From the NCBI RefSeq assembly GCF_036345015.1, contig NZ_CP084098.1:2741326-2805325 (forward strand): 64,000 nt of DNA, in the 5' to 3' direction. The position numbers were made by a program, and so were the translations under genes. The notes under the pieces are model-generated. The model had not been told where the DNA came from and ran no database searches. It saw only the letters and a program-made list of their open reading frames with translations. Every line of letters starts with the position of its first letter. The first letter of the stretch is position 1. Below, in pieces: positions 1 through 8,139 of the stretch. The stretch is from Cyanobacterium sp. Dongsha4 (GTDB taxonomy: Bacteria; Cyanobacteriota; Cyanobacteriia; Cyanobacteriales; Cyanobacteriaceae).

Positions 1-930
1 GGAGATTGTTATTAAAAGGTGTTAAATTGACCTCTTGGGCAAAATCCGCAGGATTGAGAGCAATTTGAGGAGTAAAAGCAGAGTTTTCCCTTTCAGGAAG
101 AAATAATTGAGCTAAATCGTATTCTTCTACATTCTGAGCAAGGAGATTGTTATTAAAAGGTGTTAAATTGACCTCTTGGGCAAAATCCGCAGGATTGAGA
201 GCAATTTGAGGAGTAAAAGCAGAGTTTTCCCTTTCAGGAAGAAATAATTGAGCTAAATCGTATTCTTCTATATTCTGAGCAAGGAGATTGTTATTAAAAG
301 GTGTTAAATTGACCTGCTCATCAAAACTGTAAGGATTAAGAGCGATCCGCAAAGGGGCATCTTTGATGGGCGCATCTTGAGGTGGTGTGATAAATAGCTG
401 TGCTACTTCATACTCTTCTATATTCTGAGCAAGGAGATTGTTATTGAAAGGAGTAAAATTGACCTGCTCATCAAAACTGTAAGGATTAAGAGCGATCTGG
501 GTAGCAGTGCTTTGGGCGATCGCACTTTCAGGAATATACTTAACAAGACCATCATTGGAGTATTTTAAAAACTCCTGTTGCCTGTTGCCTGTTGCCTGTT
601 GCCCACCTTCACCAGTGCCTTTTATTTCCTGACTGAGTATAAATGACTGAGCTAAATCATACTCTTCTATATTCTGAGCAAGGAGATTGTTATTAAAAGG
701 TGTTAAATTGACCTGCTCATCAAAACTGTAAGGATTAAGAGCGATCTGGGTAGCAGTGCTTTGGGCGATCGCACCTTCAGGAATATACTTAACAAGACCA
801 TCATTAGAGTATTTTAAAAACTCCTGTTGCCTGTTGCCTGTTGCCTGTTGCCCACCTTCACCAGTACCTTTTATTTCCTGACTGAGTATAAATAACTGAG
901 CTAAATCATACTCCTCTATATTCTGAGCAA
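1..930. repeat. In-frame coding tandem repeat (141/150/249 nt units)
   Basis: The word GGAGATTGTTATT recurs at 1, 142, 283, 433 and 682, with a diverged copy at 931. This gives unit lengths of 141, 141, 150, 249 and 249 nt, all multiples of three. The units at 1 and 142 differ at about one base, and the two 249 nt units at only a few, so the duplications are recent. The 249 nt units each contain four copies of the heptamer CCTGTTG (574-601 and 823-850), a type of repeat otherwise found between genes. Confidence 0.9.
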
Positions 931-1126
931 GTTGATTGGGAAAAATACTCGAACTCACCTTCTCTGTCTCAACAAAATCCTCCCTATCCGTAAAAACCAC
1001 TGCGTAGCTACTACCATTTTTTTGCAAAAAAAATATCAAAAATACAAAAAAATATAGAATATTTTTGCCAATACATCTATTTGTAAAAAAAGATAAAAAC
1101 ACCTCATACTTATTTTTTTTTTTCAT
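1..1126 (-). CDS. Secreted tandem-repeat protein, N-terminal part (runs off the window)
   Basis: An open frame on the minus strand starts at the ATG at 1126 and stays open to the window edge, so at least 375 residues are present and the C-terminus is missing. The N-terminus is Lys-rich (MKKKNKYEVF), followed by a hydrophobic stretch (NILYFFVFLIFFL) and an Ala-containing site, as in a signal peptide. After about residue 65 it is built of repeats carrying LAQNIEEYDLAQLF and NPYSFDEQVNLTPFNNN. No known domain is recognised. Cyanobacterial outer-membrane TolC/ShlB-type proteins can have low-complexity N-terminal extensions, so this could be the extension of such a protein, but that is a guess. 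All repeat differences keep the frame, which supports real coding. Confidence is moderate because the product cannot be named. Confidence 0.55.
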   Translation of the reverse strand, partial: MKKKNKYEVFLSFFTNRCIGKNILYFFVFLIFFLQKNGSSYAVVFTDREDFVETEKVSSSIFPNQLAQNIEEYDLAQLFILSQEIKGTGEGGQQATGNRQQEFLKYSNDGLVKYIPEGAIAQSTATQIALNPYSFDEQVNLTPFNNNLLAQNIEEYDLAQSFILSQEIKGTGEGGQQATGNRQQEFLKYSNDGLVKYIPESAIAQSTATQIALNPYSFDEQVNFTPFNNNLLAQNIEEYEVAQLFITPPQDAPIKDAPLRIALNPYSFDEQVNLTPFNNNLLAQNIEEYDLAQLFLPERENSAFTPQIALNPADFAQEVNLTPFNNNLLAQNVEEYDLAQLFLPERENSAFTPQIALNPADFAQEVNLTPFNNNL

Positions 1127-1503
1127 ATTAAACTTCTATTAATCATCTCGTGTTTTCTTTATAAACACTTTATAGTCATATATATATATATATGTGTGTG
1201 TGTGAAATATTTTTTTATTAATGTGAACTTTAAAGTTTATAGATTATAGATTATCAGAGAATAGAGATACAAGAGAAAATAACTTTAGTAAATTGCTTTA
1301 TCGGCATTTTATATCATTTTATTTAAAATAAAAATAAATTAAGTGTAAAAAATATGATTTTTTATACCCTGATATTATATGATTAAATTGTGCTAAAAAC
1401 AAAGACTAAATTTCCTTCTACAATATTGACAATGGAATTAGTCAATGTTATTATTTAGCAGTTTATTTATCGAATGCAACAAATATCTACTTAGGTATAA
1501 ATC
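1127..1503. other. AT-rich intergenic region with TA/TG dinucleotide tract
   Basis: This is the divergent gap between the repeat protein and the secreted protein at 1504. It is very AT-rich and holds an alternating (TA)n(TG)n tract at 1178-1204, a slippage-prone sequence that can form non-B DNA. Apart from the promoter at 1426-1454 I see no gene. Confidence 0.6.
1426..1454 (+). promoter_or_regulatory. Candidate sigma70-type promoter with overlapping inverted repeat
   Basis: TTGACA at 1426-1431 and TATTAT at 1449-1454 are separated by 17 nt, the ideal spacing. This would give a leader of roughly 40 nt for the gene at 1504. The inverted repeat ATTGAC-N10-GTCAAT (1425-1446) overlaps the -35 box and could be an operator. 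The call is from sequence only. Confidence 0.5.
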
Positions 1504-1977
1504 ATGAGAAAAACTTTATTAGCTTTAGGTGTAGCAGGATTAGGCTCTTTATTAGCTGTTCCTGCTTTTGCTCAAACTTACGCTTCCGGTTCTTCCACCA
1601 TCGTTTTAATGAACGGTGCTAGTCAGTCCGTTGGTGCAGAAATTTCCTTACCTACTGGTACTTACTTTACTGGTGGTGTCTCTGCAACACTAGGTACAGT
1701 TGCAGGTGCAGCCGTTGTTACCCCCACCTTAGAAACCCCCGGAGATCCTTCTTTAGTTGGAGAATCTGGTTTAGCTATCAACGATCAAAACTTCGCTGAA
1801 TTAGTTGTCGATCCCGGTTTACCCGATTCCGTTGCTGGTTTAGGTGGTGGCTCTACTACTTTCACTGCGGCGGCAGCGGCTCAGTTAGATTCCTTAGATC
1901 TAACGACCAATCCTGCAGATCTTGCTTCTGTGGTTTCTATCATCCGTGCTGGTGCTGGAGTCGATGGTTTAGAGTAA
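1504..1977 (+). CDS. Small secreted protein of unknown function
   Basis: The product is 157 residues with a classical Sec signal peptide (MRKTLLALGVAGLGSLLAVP, then AFA before AQT), so the mature protein is about 134 residues. The mature part is rich in Gly, Ala, Ser, Thr and Val, contains no Cys, and has an acidic C-terminus ending in GLE. No domain is recognised. The predicted beta-prone, low-complexity composition would fit a surface or periplasmic protein. The ATG has no strong Shine-Dalgarno sequence, but a good promoter lies about 50 nt upstream. Base composition is clearly more GC-rich than the flanking gaps, which supports coding. Confidence 0.75.
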   Translation: MRKTLLALGVAGLGSLLAVPAFAQTYASGSSTIVLMNGASQSVGAEISLPTGTYFTGGVSATLGTVAGAAVVTPTLETPGDPSLVGESGLAINDQNFAELVVDPGLPDSVAGLGGGSTTFTAAAAAQLDSLDLTTNPADLASVVSIIRAGAGVDGLE

Positions 1978-2287
1978 CTATATTTTTTCCCTTTTTGATG
2001 GTTGGTGCATTCTTTGTATCGATCATCATTGAAATAATTGGTAAAAGTTTCTTCAACCAGTCTCGGAGGGGAAAAGGAAAGTAAAAATTAATTCTTCATC
2101 ATATTTTCACTTATAGCAAACAGACCGTTAGTGGGGATACTATCCTTTGAATCTCTAACCTTCGTACTGAACTTTACTAACTTTGATTGTCATTCTGAAC
2201 GAAAGTGAAGAATCTCGGAATATCCTTATTAAATTGACGATTGCTATATCAATCATAGTATCGACAAAATAAAGGAGTTTAAAAATC
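1978..2287. other. Intergenic region with a dispersed repeat remnant
   Basis: No gene is seen. At 2187-2219 lies a copy of a dispersed sequence of the form TGTCATTCTGAAC...GAAGAATCTC, a type seen in many cyanobacterial genomes. The end (2271 onward) holds the AGGAG Shine-Dalgarno sequence of the next gene. Confidence 0.5.
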
Positions 2288-3211
2288 ATGGCAGTTTATA
2301 ATTATACTGGCAATACGACTATTACCATTACAGACACGTTGATCACTGCAGGTTCTGGACCTGATACCTTAGTTGGGGGAGACTCTGCCATCGGAGACAT
2401 CACGGCAACTAATAATATTGATGGTTCGGCTCTTACCGCAGGTCATAACTTATTAATAAACTTAGCTAGTACCCGTAGTACCATTCGTATTGATGATGAT
2501 GACGATCTGACAAATGGATACGAAAGAACAGTGGGAACAAGAAATTTCTTCACCGGTACAGTTACAGGCGGTGCGGGGAATGATACCCTCCTAGGAAACA
2601 GTGCAGATAACATCTTTATCGGTGGTGCGGGAAATGACTACCTTGATGGTGGCAGTGGCGATGATTCTCTCGATGGCGGTGCTGATAATGATACTCTTAT
2701 CGGTGGTGTCGGTGACGATGTCTTAACTGGGGGAACAGGTGTTGACTCCCTTAATGGTGGTAGTGGTGATGATAGCCTTACGGCTGGGGATACTGGTGGT
2801 AGCACCCTCGATGGCGGTAGTGGGGATGACTCTCTTGTTTCTGGTACTGGTGTTGACACGCTTATTGGGGGTTTGGGAGGTGACAGCCTAACTAGTGGCG
2901 GTGGAAATGACATTTTCCTCTATAATAGCTTAAGGGAATCTAGTTTAACCTATGGTGTTGATAATATCACTGATTTTACTACAGGCGACATTATTCGTAC
3001 TCCCAATTTAGCAGACATTACAACCATTGGCACAAGTGTCGCAACAATTAGTACATTTGATGCTAGTACCATCTCCACTTTATTCAGAACTCAAGGAGTA
3101 GGGGCAAATCAATCTATTGTCTTCACCTTTGGTGGTCATGATTATCTTGGTATTAATGATAGTAATGCGACTTTTTCAGCTACCTTTGATGCCATTATCC
3201 AAGTTAGTTAG
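2288..3211 (+). CDS. RTX-type calcium-binding repeat protein (paralogue 1)
   Basis: The product is 307 residues. Residues 1-90 form a domain shared with the paralogues downstream ([14 protein letters not shown] at the start, [13 protein letters not shown] near 70). Residues ~91-211 are about a dozen nonapeptide-like GGxGxDxLx repeats, the hemolysin-type Ca-binding beta-roll. The rest is a terminal module beginning [21 protein letters not shown], of a kind common at the ends of cyanobacterial RTX proteins. There is no signal peptide, consistent with type I export. The start is supported by AAGGAGTTTAAAAATC upstream, identical to the leader of the gene at 4045. It is likely an extracellular or cell-surface protein; no enzyme domain is visible. 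Confidence 0.85.
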   Translation: MAVYNYTGNTTITITDTLITAGSGPDTLVGGDSAIGDITATNNIDGSALTAGHNLLINLASTRSTIRIDDDDDLTNGYERTVGTRNFFTGTVTGGAGNDTLLGNSADNIFIGGAGNDYLDGGSGDDSLDGGADNDTLIGGVGDDVLTGGTGVDSLNGGSGDDSLTAGDTGGSTLDGGSGDDSLVSGTGVDTLIGGLGGDSLTSGGGNDIFLYNSLRESSLTYGVDNITDFTTGDIIRTPNLADITTIGTSVATISTFDASTISTLFRTQGVGANQSIVFTFGGHDYLGINDSNATFSATFDAIIQVS

Positions 3212-3286
3212 TCCTAGTATTCCTGAGTGATTCAGGTAAATAAAGAAAAACTAACTAAGTCAAATCGACCTATTTTTTTTGTTCGC

Positions 3287-3311
3287 AAGTCCCCCTTAAT
3301 GAGGGGGATTT
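3287..3311 (+). terminator. Hairpin downstream of RTX paralogue 1
   Basis: AAGTCCCCC and GGGGGATTT pair (nine pairs including one G-T) around a 7 nt loop, 75 nt after the stop codon. It could be an intrinsic terminator with a weak T-tract or a dispersed palindromic repeat. Confidence 0.45.
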
Positions 3312-3495
3312 AGAGGGATATTGCAAAGTTAATTAGATACACACCTCCATTAGTAAAAAAAGAAATCAATATCTTAATTTTTGAACAAGAAAAGGTGTGA
3401 AAAATTACATAGTAAATCGAAGTCTATTAAACCCCTACCTTACTTTCATTAATCCTAAAGTAAAATAGTTGAGCTTAATCTTATATTAAGATCCC

Positions 3496-3681
3496 ACCTG
3501 AGTTCGATATAAGAAAAATGGTAAAAGTTAAGGTGGGGAAGCATAGGAGGTGTGGAATAAGTATGGGAAGACAGAGTTTAAAAATGAGTAAAACAACCAT
3601 TAAAATTAGTAAATAAGGTCGAAAAATCAATTTTAAATAGTTTCAACTCAATATTTGCCAAGTTTAACTCCGAACTCAGGT
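3496..3681. mobile_element. MITE-like element, copy A (186 bp)
   Basis: The element has perfect 11 bp terminal inverted repeats, ACCTGAGTTCG at 3496-3506 and CGAACTCAGGT at 3671-3681. It is flanked by a direct repeat GATCCC at 3490-3495 and 3682-3687, consistent with a 6 bp target-site duplication. The interior is AT-rich, has no transposase frame, and resembles copy B at 5199 in parts. It is therefore a non-autonomous element mobilised in trans, if still mobile. Confidence 0.75.
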
Positions 3682-3751
3682 GATCCCCAACTCCCATTAA
3701 TAAGGAAAAAATATAATTAAAACATTTACGAAATAAAAGGGTGAAAAAACT

Positions 3752-3964
3752 ATGGCAGTTTATACTTACAGGGGAGATTCAACCATTGCTATTACGAATA
3801 CTGGGATCGTCACAGGTTTAACAGGAAATTTTGATGATACTTTAACAGGTGCTACAAATACTGTCATTGGAGATCGCACTTCCACTAATGATATTGACGC
3901 ATCAGGTCTTGGTTTTACCTATAGTATGCCAGTTAACTTAGTACCTGTAGTACCATCTTTATAA
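3752..3964 (+). pseudogene. Truncated remnant of an RTX paralogue (frameshifted N-terminal domain)
   Basis: The 70-residue frame matches the first ~67 residues of the paralogues at 2288, 4045 and 5449 (MAVYTYRGDSTIAITN, later VIGDRTSTNDIDASGL). It then leaves frame: where the intact genes read TTAGCTAGTACCCGTAGTACC this one reads TTAGTACCTGTAGTACC, a 4 nt deletion (GCTA) that turns the conserved STRSTIRI into VPVVPSL and a stop. No RTX repeats remain in the 80 nt before the next gene, so the 3' part is also lost. The leader before the ATG is close to that of the gene at 5449. It might still be expressed as a short protein, but I read it as a decayed copy. Confidence 0.75.
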
Positions 3965-4044
3965 ATAAAGTCTCTATTATTTAAGGGCAGGGAATATTTA
4001 AACATTAACTTAAAAAATTTAATTAAATAAGGAGTTTAAAAATC

Positions 4045-4998
4045 ATGGCAGTTTATACTTATACAGGAAATGCAAGAATTATCATTAGTGATAGCCAAAT
4101 CACTGCGGGTGCTACAGGAATTGAGGATACCCTAACAGGTTCAACAAACACCATTATCGGCGATCGCACAGCATCTTCAAACGTGATCATAGCTAATACC
4201 GTTGGAAGTGAATTAACAGGGAACTTATTAGTAGATTTAGCTAGTACCCGTAGTACCATTCGTATTGACGACGATGGAGACGGCAACTTCGATCGAACCG
4301 TGGCAACTCGCTTCTTTTTTACTCGCGCATCAGGAGGTAATGGTAACGATACTCTACTAGGAAACAGTGCGGACAACGACTTTACTGGAGGTAATGGTAA
4401 TGATAATCTTCAAGGAGGTGCTGGTAATGATGGTCTTCAAGGAGATGCTGGTAATGACATTCTAATCGGTGGCTTAGGGGATGACACCTTAAACGGCGGT
4501 AATGGCAATGATACTCTTGAAGGCGGTAGTGGCAATGATATACTTGCAGGTATTGCTGATAGTAACATTCTTGACGGTGGTAGTGGTGATGATTCGCTTT
4601 TTGGTGGTAGTGGTACTGATACCCTTATCGGTGGTTTCGGTGCAGATACCCTAACTGGTGGAGGAGGGAATAATACTTTCACCTATAACAGTCTGAATGA
4701 GTCCAGTTTAACCTATGGTATTGACACTATTGAAGGCTTTAATAGTGCGAACGATACTTTATCTCTTCCTAGTGGTGCACCGAGTATTACTTGGGCAGAT
4801 GGAAATTCCCCCGTCGCAATTTCTGCACTAAATGCCACAGAGATAACTCGTTTATTCAGAAGTGAGGGAGTGGGGGCAAACGACTATATTTTCTTTAGCA
4901 CTGGTGGAACTACATATCTCGCCATTAACAACGCATCATCGACCTTCTCTAGTTCCCTTGATGCTGTTATAGCTTTTGAAAATCCTAGCTTCTCCTAG
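4045..4998 (+). CDS. RTX-type calcium-binding repeat protein (paralogue 3)
   Basis: The product is 317 residues with the same architecture as the protein at 2288: a shared N-terminal domain (residues 1-95, with [17 protein letters not shown]), about twelve GGxGNDxLx repeats (~97-212), and the terminal module starting FTYNSLNESSLTYGIDTIEGF. It has no signal peptide. It is probably Ca-binding, exported by a type I route and displayed or released. The AAGGAGTTTAAAAATC leader is identical to that of paralogue 1, showing that the whole gene including its ribosome-binding region was duplicated. Function beyond Ca binding is not visible. Confidence 0.85.
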   Translation: MAVYTYTGNARIIISDSQITAGATGIEDTLTGSTNTIIGDRTASSNVIIANTVGSELTGNLLVDLASTRSTIRIDDDGDGNFDRTVATRFFFTRASGGNGNDTLLGNSADNDFTGGNGNDNLQGGAGNDGLQGDAGNDILIGGLGDDTLNGGNGNDTLEGGSGNDILAGIADSNILDGGSGDDSLFGGSGTDTLIGGFGADTLTGGGGNNTFTYNSLNESSLTYGIDTIEGFNSANDTLSLPSGAPSITWADGNSPVAISALNATEITRLFRSEGVGANDYIFFSTGGTTYLAINNASSTFSSSLDAVIAFENPSFS

Positions 4999-5009
4999 CT
5001 TCTAAAGTA

Positions 5010-5034
5010 AAGTCTCCCTTATTAAGGGCGATTT
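5010..5034 (+). terminator. Weak hairpin after RTX paralogue 3
   Basis: CCCTT-ATT-AAGGG with an imperfect outer stem, 12 nt after the stop, is a degraded version of the hairpin at 3287. It is a possible terminator. Confidence 0.35.
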
Positions 5035-5198
5035 AGGCAGGGCTGTTTCAAAGTAGAAATACAAAAACGCTAAAACTATTGCCAGTAAAAGAATATAGGG
5101 TTTTAGAGCTTTGAGGATTAAGAAGTAGTTAAAAATGTTGAGATTATCAATTTATAACCATAAACCATTAAAAACTATTGCAAGAGTGCCTATTCCCT

Positions 5199-5379
5199 AC
5201 CTGAGTTCGATGAAAAAAGTATCGAAAAATAAAGGGTTGAGAGTTATCATCGAGCCAATTTTGGAATAAAAAATTATTAAATTTAGGAAAAACTCATTTA
5301 AAATCAATTTATTCAGCTTTTTTGTTAATAATTATTACTTTTAACTCCGAACTCCGAACTCCGAACTCCGAACTCAGGT
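5199..5379. mobile_element. MITE-like element, copy B (181 bp)
   Basis: The terminal repeats are the same perfect 11 bp as copy A (ACCTGAGTTCG at 5199-5209, CGAACTCAGGT at 5369-5379). A 7 bp direct repeat ATTCCCT lies immediately outside both ends (5192-5198 and 5380-5386). The right end carries extra tandem copies of CGAACTC running directly into the terminal repeat. The interior is non-coding. Confidence 0.78.
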
Positions 5380-5448
5380 ATTCCCTGCCTCTCTTAATAA
5401 CAGAAGAATATAATTAAAACATTTACGAAATAAAAGAGTTAAAAAACT

Positions 5449-6534
5449 ATGGCAGTTTTTACTTACACCGAAGATGCAACGATAATTATTACAGATACAC
5501 AGATCACCGCAGGTCCTACAGGAATTGAGGACATTTTAACTGACGATATAAATATGGTGATCGGCGATCGCAATTTTATCAACAATATTGACGCTTCAGG
5601 TCTTACAAATAATGTGCTAGTGAACTTAGCGAGTATCCGTAGCACCATTCGTGTTAGTGACGGTAGGAGTGTTGGAACTCAAAATTTCTTCACTGGTACA
5701 GTCACTGGAGGAGAGGGCAATGATACTATTCAAGGAACTACGGCAACTAATACTTTAGTCGGAGGTCCAGGGGTTGATTACATAGATGGTGGTCGTGGGG
5801 ATGATTTTCTCGGAGGAGGTCTTGGTAATGATTTTCTCGATGGTGGAGAGGATTTCGATACCGCTATTTTTGATGGTAAACTTGCCGACTTTTCTATTAG
5901 GATGGAAGATGAAGTTATCATCGTTAGTACAGACACTGAGACCGATATTTTAATCAATATAGAACTATTGATGTTCTCAGATCAGGCTGTTTTAGTAGAA
6001 AATCTACCCATAGAACCAACAGAACCAACAGAACCAACAGAACCAACAGAGCCGACAGAGCCGACAGAACCTAAAGTACCCATTGAAACACTATTCAATG
6101 ATCCTTTATTCCGTTTCCAAAATAGCGATCATCCGAATGCCTACCTATATGCAGGGGAAACAGAAAGTCAGAGTGTTCGTGCCAATTATCCCAACTTTGT
6201 GGAAGAAGGATTTGCTTTTAATGTGAGTAACGAAGCGGATGATAGATTAATAGCCTTTTACCGTTTCCAAAATATGGCAGTACCGGGTTCGTACTTATAC
6301 GCAGGAGAAGCAGAAAGTCAAAGTATCCGTCAAAATTATTCTAACTTTAAGGAAGAAGGTATTGCATTCTACGCTCTCGATGGAGGAGCAAATCTGGGAG
6401 TTGATATTTATCGTCTCCAAAATACTCAACACCCCGGTAGTTATATCCTTGTGGGAGAGGAGGAAAAAAACAATATTCTCGCCAATTATCCTCAATTCAC
6501 ACTAGAAGGAGTTGCTTTTGAAGTTTTTGTCTAG
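5449..6534 (+). CDS. RTX-type protein with DUF5648-like C-terminal repeats (paralogue 4)
   Basis: The product is 361 residues. Residues 1-85 are the N-terminal domain shared with the three upstream paralogues. Residues ~85-135 hold a short run of GGxGND repeats, followed by a segment of the type FDTAIFDGKLADFSI common in cyanobacterial RTX proteins. A linker of six EPT triplets is encoded by a 9 nt tandem repeat around 6016-6070. Residues ~220-361 are three copies of a ~45-residue repeat (YRFQN..PGSYLYAGE, then NYPNF.EEG.AF), which resembles DUF5648. The same triple module ends the giant protein at 8292-20147. There is no signal peptide, so type I export is likely. The role of the C-terminal module is unknown. 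Confidence 0.85.
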   Translation: MAVFTYTEDATIIITDTQITAGPTGIEDILTDDINMVIGDRNFINNIDASGLTNNVLVNLASIRSTIRVSDGRSVGTQNFFTGTVTGGEGNDTIQGTTATNTLVGGPGVDYIDGGRGDDFLGGGLGNDFLDGGEDFDTAIFDGKLADFSIRMEDEVIIVSTDTETDILINIELLMFSDQAVLVENLPIEPTEPTEPTEPTEPTEPTEPKVPIETLFNDPLFRFQNSDHPNAYLYAGETESQSVRANYPNFVEEGFAFNVSNEADDRLIAFYRFQNMAVPGSYLYAGEAESQSIRQNYSNFKEEGIAFYALDGGANLGVDIYRLQNTQHPGSYILVGEEEKNNILANYPQFTLEGVAFEVFV

Positions 6535-6652
6535 CTTATTCGAATTTGCTTGAGATATGTCCTCTATACTTGTACTCTTCATAATCTTTATCTATTAATT
6601 TTAACCAAAACCGATTTTAATTTATATATTAATATAAAGAATCAATATAAAA

Positions 6653-6910
6653 ATGGATATATACTTTGAGGATAAACAAGAAAGTATGATGAAAAATGGA
6701 GTTCCTGAATTGCTAGACCCGAATTTGCTGAAATCCGCCCGTGAAATTTATAACACTTATCGCTATTTTCACATTAAATTAAGCAAACCGCCCATTGGAG
6801 TTGCTATTAATCGCAAAACTCATCGAGGTCAACTACTATTTACTAAACGTCCGATTTTACTTCCGTGGGAAAATTTTATTCCTATTCATCAAATCGAATC
6901 AGAAAATTAA
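6653..6910 (+). CDS. Small conserved-looking hypothetical protein
   Basis: The 85-residue frame ends 10 nt before the PATAN-receiver gene, so the two are probably co-transcribed and translationally close. Composition and codon use look coding (LDPNLLKSAREIYNTYRYFHI, then RKTHRGQLLFTKRPILLPWE). There is no signal peptide, membrane segment or known motif. The start may be 6653 or the ATGATG at 6686/6689. A role with the downstream regulator is suggested only by position. Confidence 0.5.
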   Translation: MDIYFEDKQESMMKNGVPELLDPNLLKSAREIYNTYRYFHIKLSKPPIGVAINRKTHRGQLLFTKRPILLPWENFIPIHQIESEN

Positions 6911-6920
6911 AAAACTTTTT

Positions 6921-8081
6921 ATGTATGGCAATTTACAGGAAATAGATATTAATTCTCTATTAAATTTTTTAGCTAATCAAAAAAAAACTGGTTTGCTATT
7001 AATTGAAAGAAAATATGATGTTTTCCTCAGCCCTATTTTTTATTTTATATTGATATATCAGGGTTCTATAGTATTCGCAGGGGATGAAAATTCTTTTACA
7101 CTAACTAGACTTAAACAATATTTAACTGCCTATAAATTACACAATAGTATTAAATTTATTCGAGATGAAATTAGTAAAACTAATAGCATTGTTGAATATG
7201 AAGCATTATTAATATTAATAAAATATAATTATCTATCTTTTGAGCAACAAAAAAATATTGCTAATAAGATTATTGAAGAGGTTATTTTTCAAACAATAAA
7301 TTTACGAGAAGGTAACTTTATTTGGCAAGATAATTTTAGTTTACAACCCCTAAACTTTTTTTTTAAATTAGAGGACATTTTACCAAAGGTAATAGAAGAT
7401 TTATATCAATGGCACAAATTAAGCCATTATTTCCAATCTCCTTTACAGTGTCCTACTATTAGCTATTCAGAGCAAGAAGGATTAATTAATCAGGATTTAA
7501 GTGTTAAATTTAATCATAAAATAGATGGCAAAACTTCTTTGTTACAGTTATCTCGTTTTGCTGATAAAAGTATAATCAATGTGGCACATTTAATTTATCC
7601 CTATTGCCAACAAAATTTAATTAAAATGATTAATCGCTACGGAGTAAGTCAAGGAGAAATCAAGAAAAAAAATTATAGAAAAGTAATTTGCTTGAGTGAA
7701 AATAAAAATTGGTTGCAAGAAGTAGAAATTATTTTAGAAGAGGAAAATTATATTGGTTTAAATGCTAGTAACTTAAATGAGGGTTTAAATTATATTTTTA
7801 ATACCAAAGTTGATTTGATAATTGTTCAATCAGACACAGGAAATGAAGATGCAGAAAAATTTTGTAAAATAGTTCGTAGCTTAATGGAATATCAAACTTT
7901 ACCTATCATGATAGTTGCTGATAATTTCTGTTTTCAAAACTACTTAAAATTAAAAATTTATGGTGCGAATGAATACATTAGCCAGAAAATATTTCAAAAA
8001 CAAGGGATTACTTTAATCAAAAAATATGTTGATGATAATTCTGAAGGAAATCTAGCCATCTTAACAACTGATGTTACGTAA
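6921..8081 (+). CDS. PatA-like PATAN domain protein with degenerate receiver domain
   Basis: The product is 386 residues from the ATG at 6921 (MYGNLQEIDINSLL). This start is preferred over the longer frame from 6795 because that extension overlaps the 85-residue gene and the PATAN/DUF4388 domain begins right here. Residues 1-110 are the PATAN domain (FLANQKKTGLLLIER, GSIVFAGDE), a middle helical region follows, and residues ~255-375 have a response-regulator fold (VICLSENKNW, VDLIIVQSD, YGANEYISQK). The usual phosphoacceptor Asp position is Gln (IIVQ), so phosphorylation is doubtful. Cyanobacterial PatA/PixG/LsiR-type proteins act in motility, phototaxis or development. Here the partner is not in the window. 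Confidence 0.75.
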   Translation: MYGNLQEIDINSLLNFLANQKKTGLLLIERKYDVFLSPIFYFILIYQGSIVFAGDENSFTLTRLKQYLTAYKLHNSIKFIRDEISKTNSIVEYEALLILIKYNYLSFEQQKNIANKIIEEVIFQTINLREGNFIWQDNFSLQPLNFFFKLEDILPKVIEDLYQWHKLSHYFQSPLQCPTISYSEQEGLINQDLSVKFNHKIDGKTSLLQLSRFADKSIINVAHLIYPYCQQNLIKMINRYGVSQGEIKKKNYRKVICLSENKNWLQEVEIILEEENYIGLNASNLNEGLNYIFNTKVDLIIVQSDTGNEDAEKFCKIVRSLMEYQTLPIMIVADNFCFQNYLKLKIYGANEYISQKIFQKQGITLIKKYVDDNSEGNLAILTTDVT

Positions 8082-8139
8082 AAAGATAATTAGTTGTTGT
8101 TTTGAGGTGTCAGGTGTCAGGTATCAGGTATCAGGTTTA

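Noticed and set aside
1-930. Regularly spaced repeats that could suggest a CRISPR array
   Set aside because: Units are 141-249 nt, near-identical throughout with no unique spacers, and stay in one open frame with a signal peptide.
2638-2913. Ser/Pro-rich open frame antisense to the RTX repeats (also 4437-4682)
   Set aside because: It mirrors the Gly/Asp repeat codons of the RTX gene and has no start signal of its own.
5345-5378. Heptamer array as CRISPR or origin iterons
   Set aside because: Seven-base units without spacers, recurring in many spacers, fit STRR repeats and not iterons or CRISPR.
6795-6920. Longer start for the PATAN-receiver gene
   Set aside because: The extra 42 residues overlap the 85-residue gene and lie before the conserved start of the PATAN domain.
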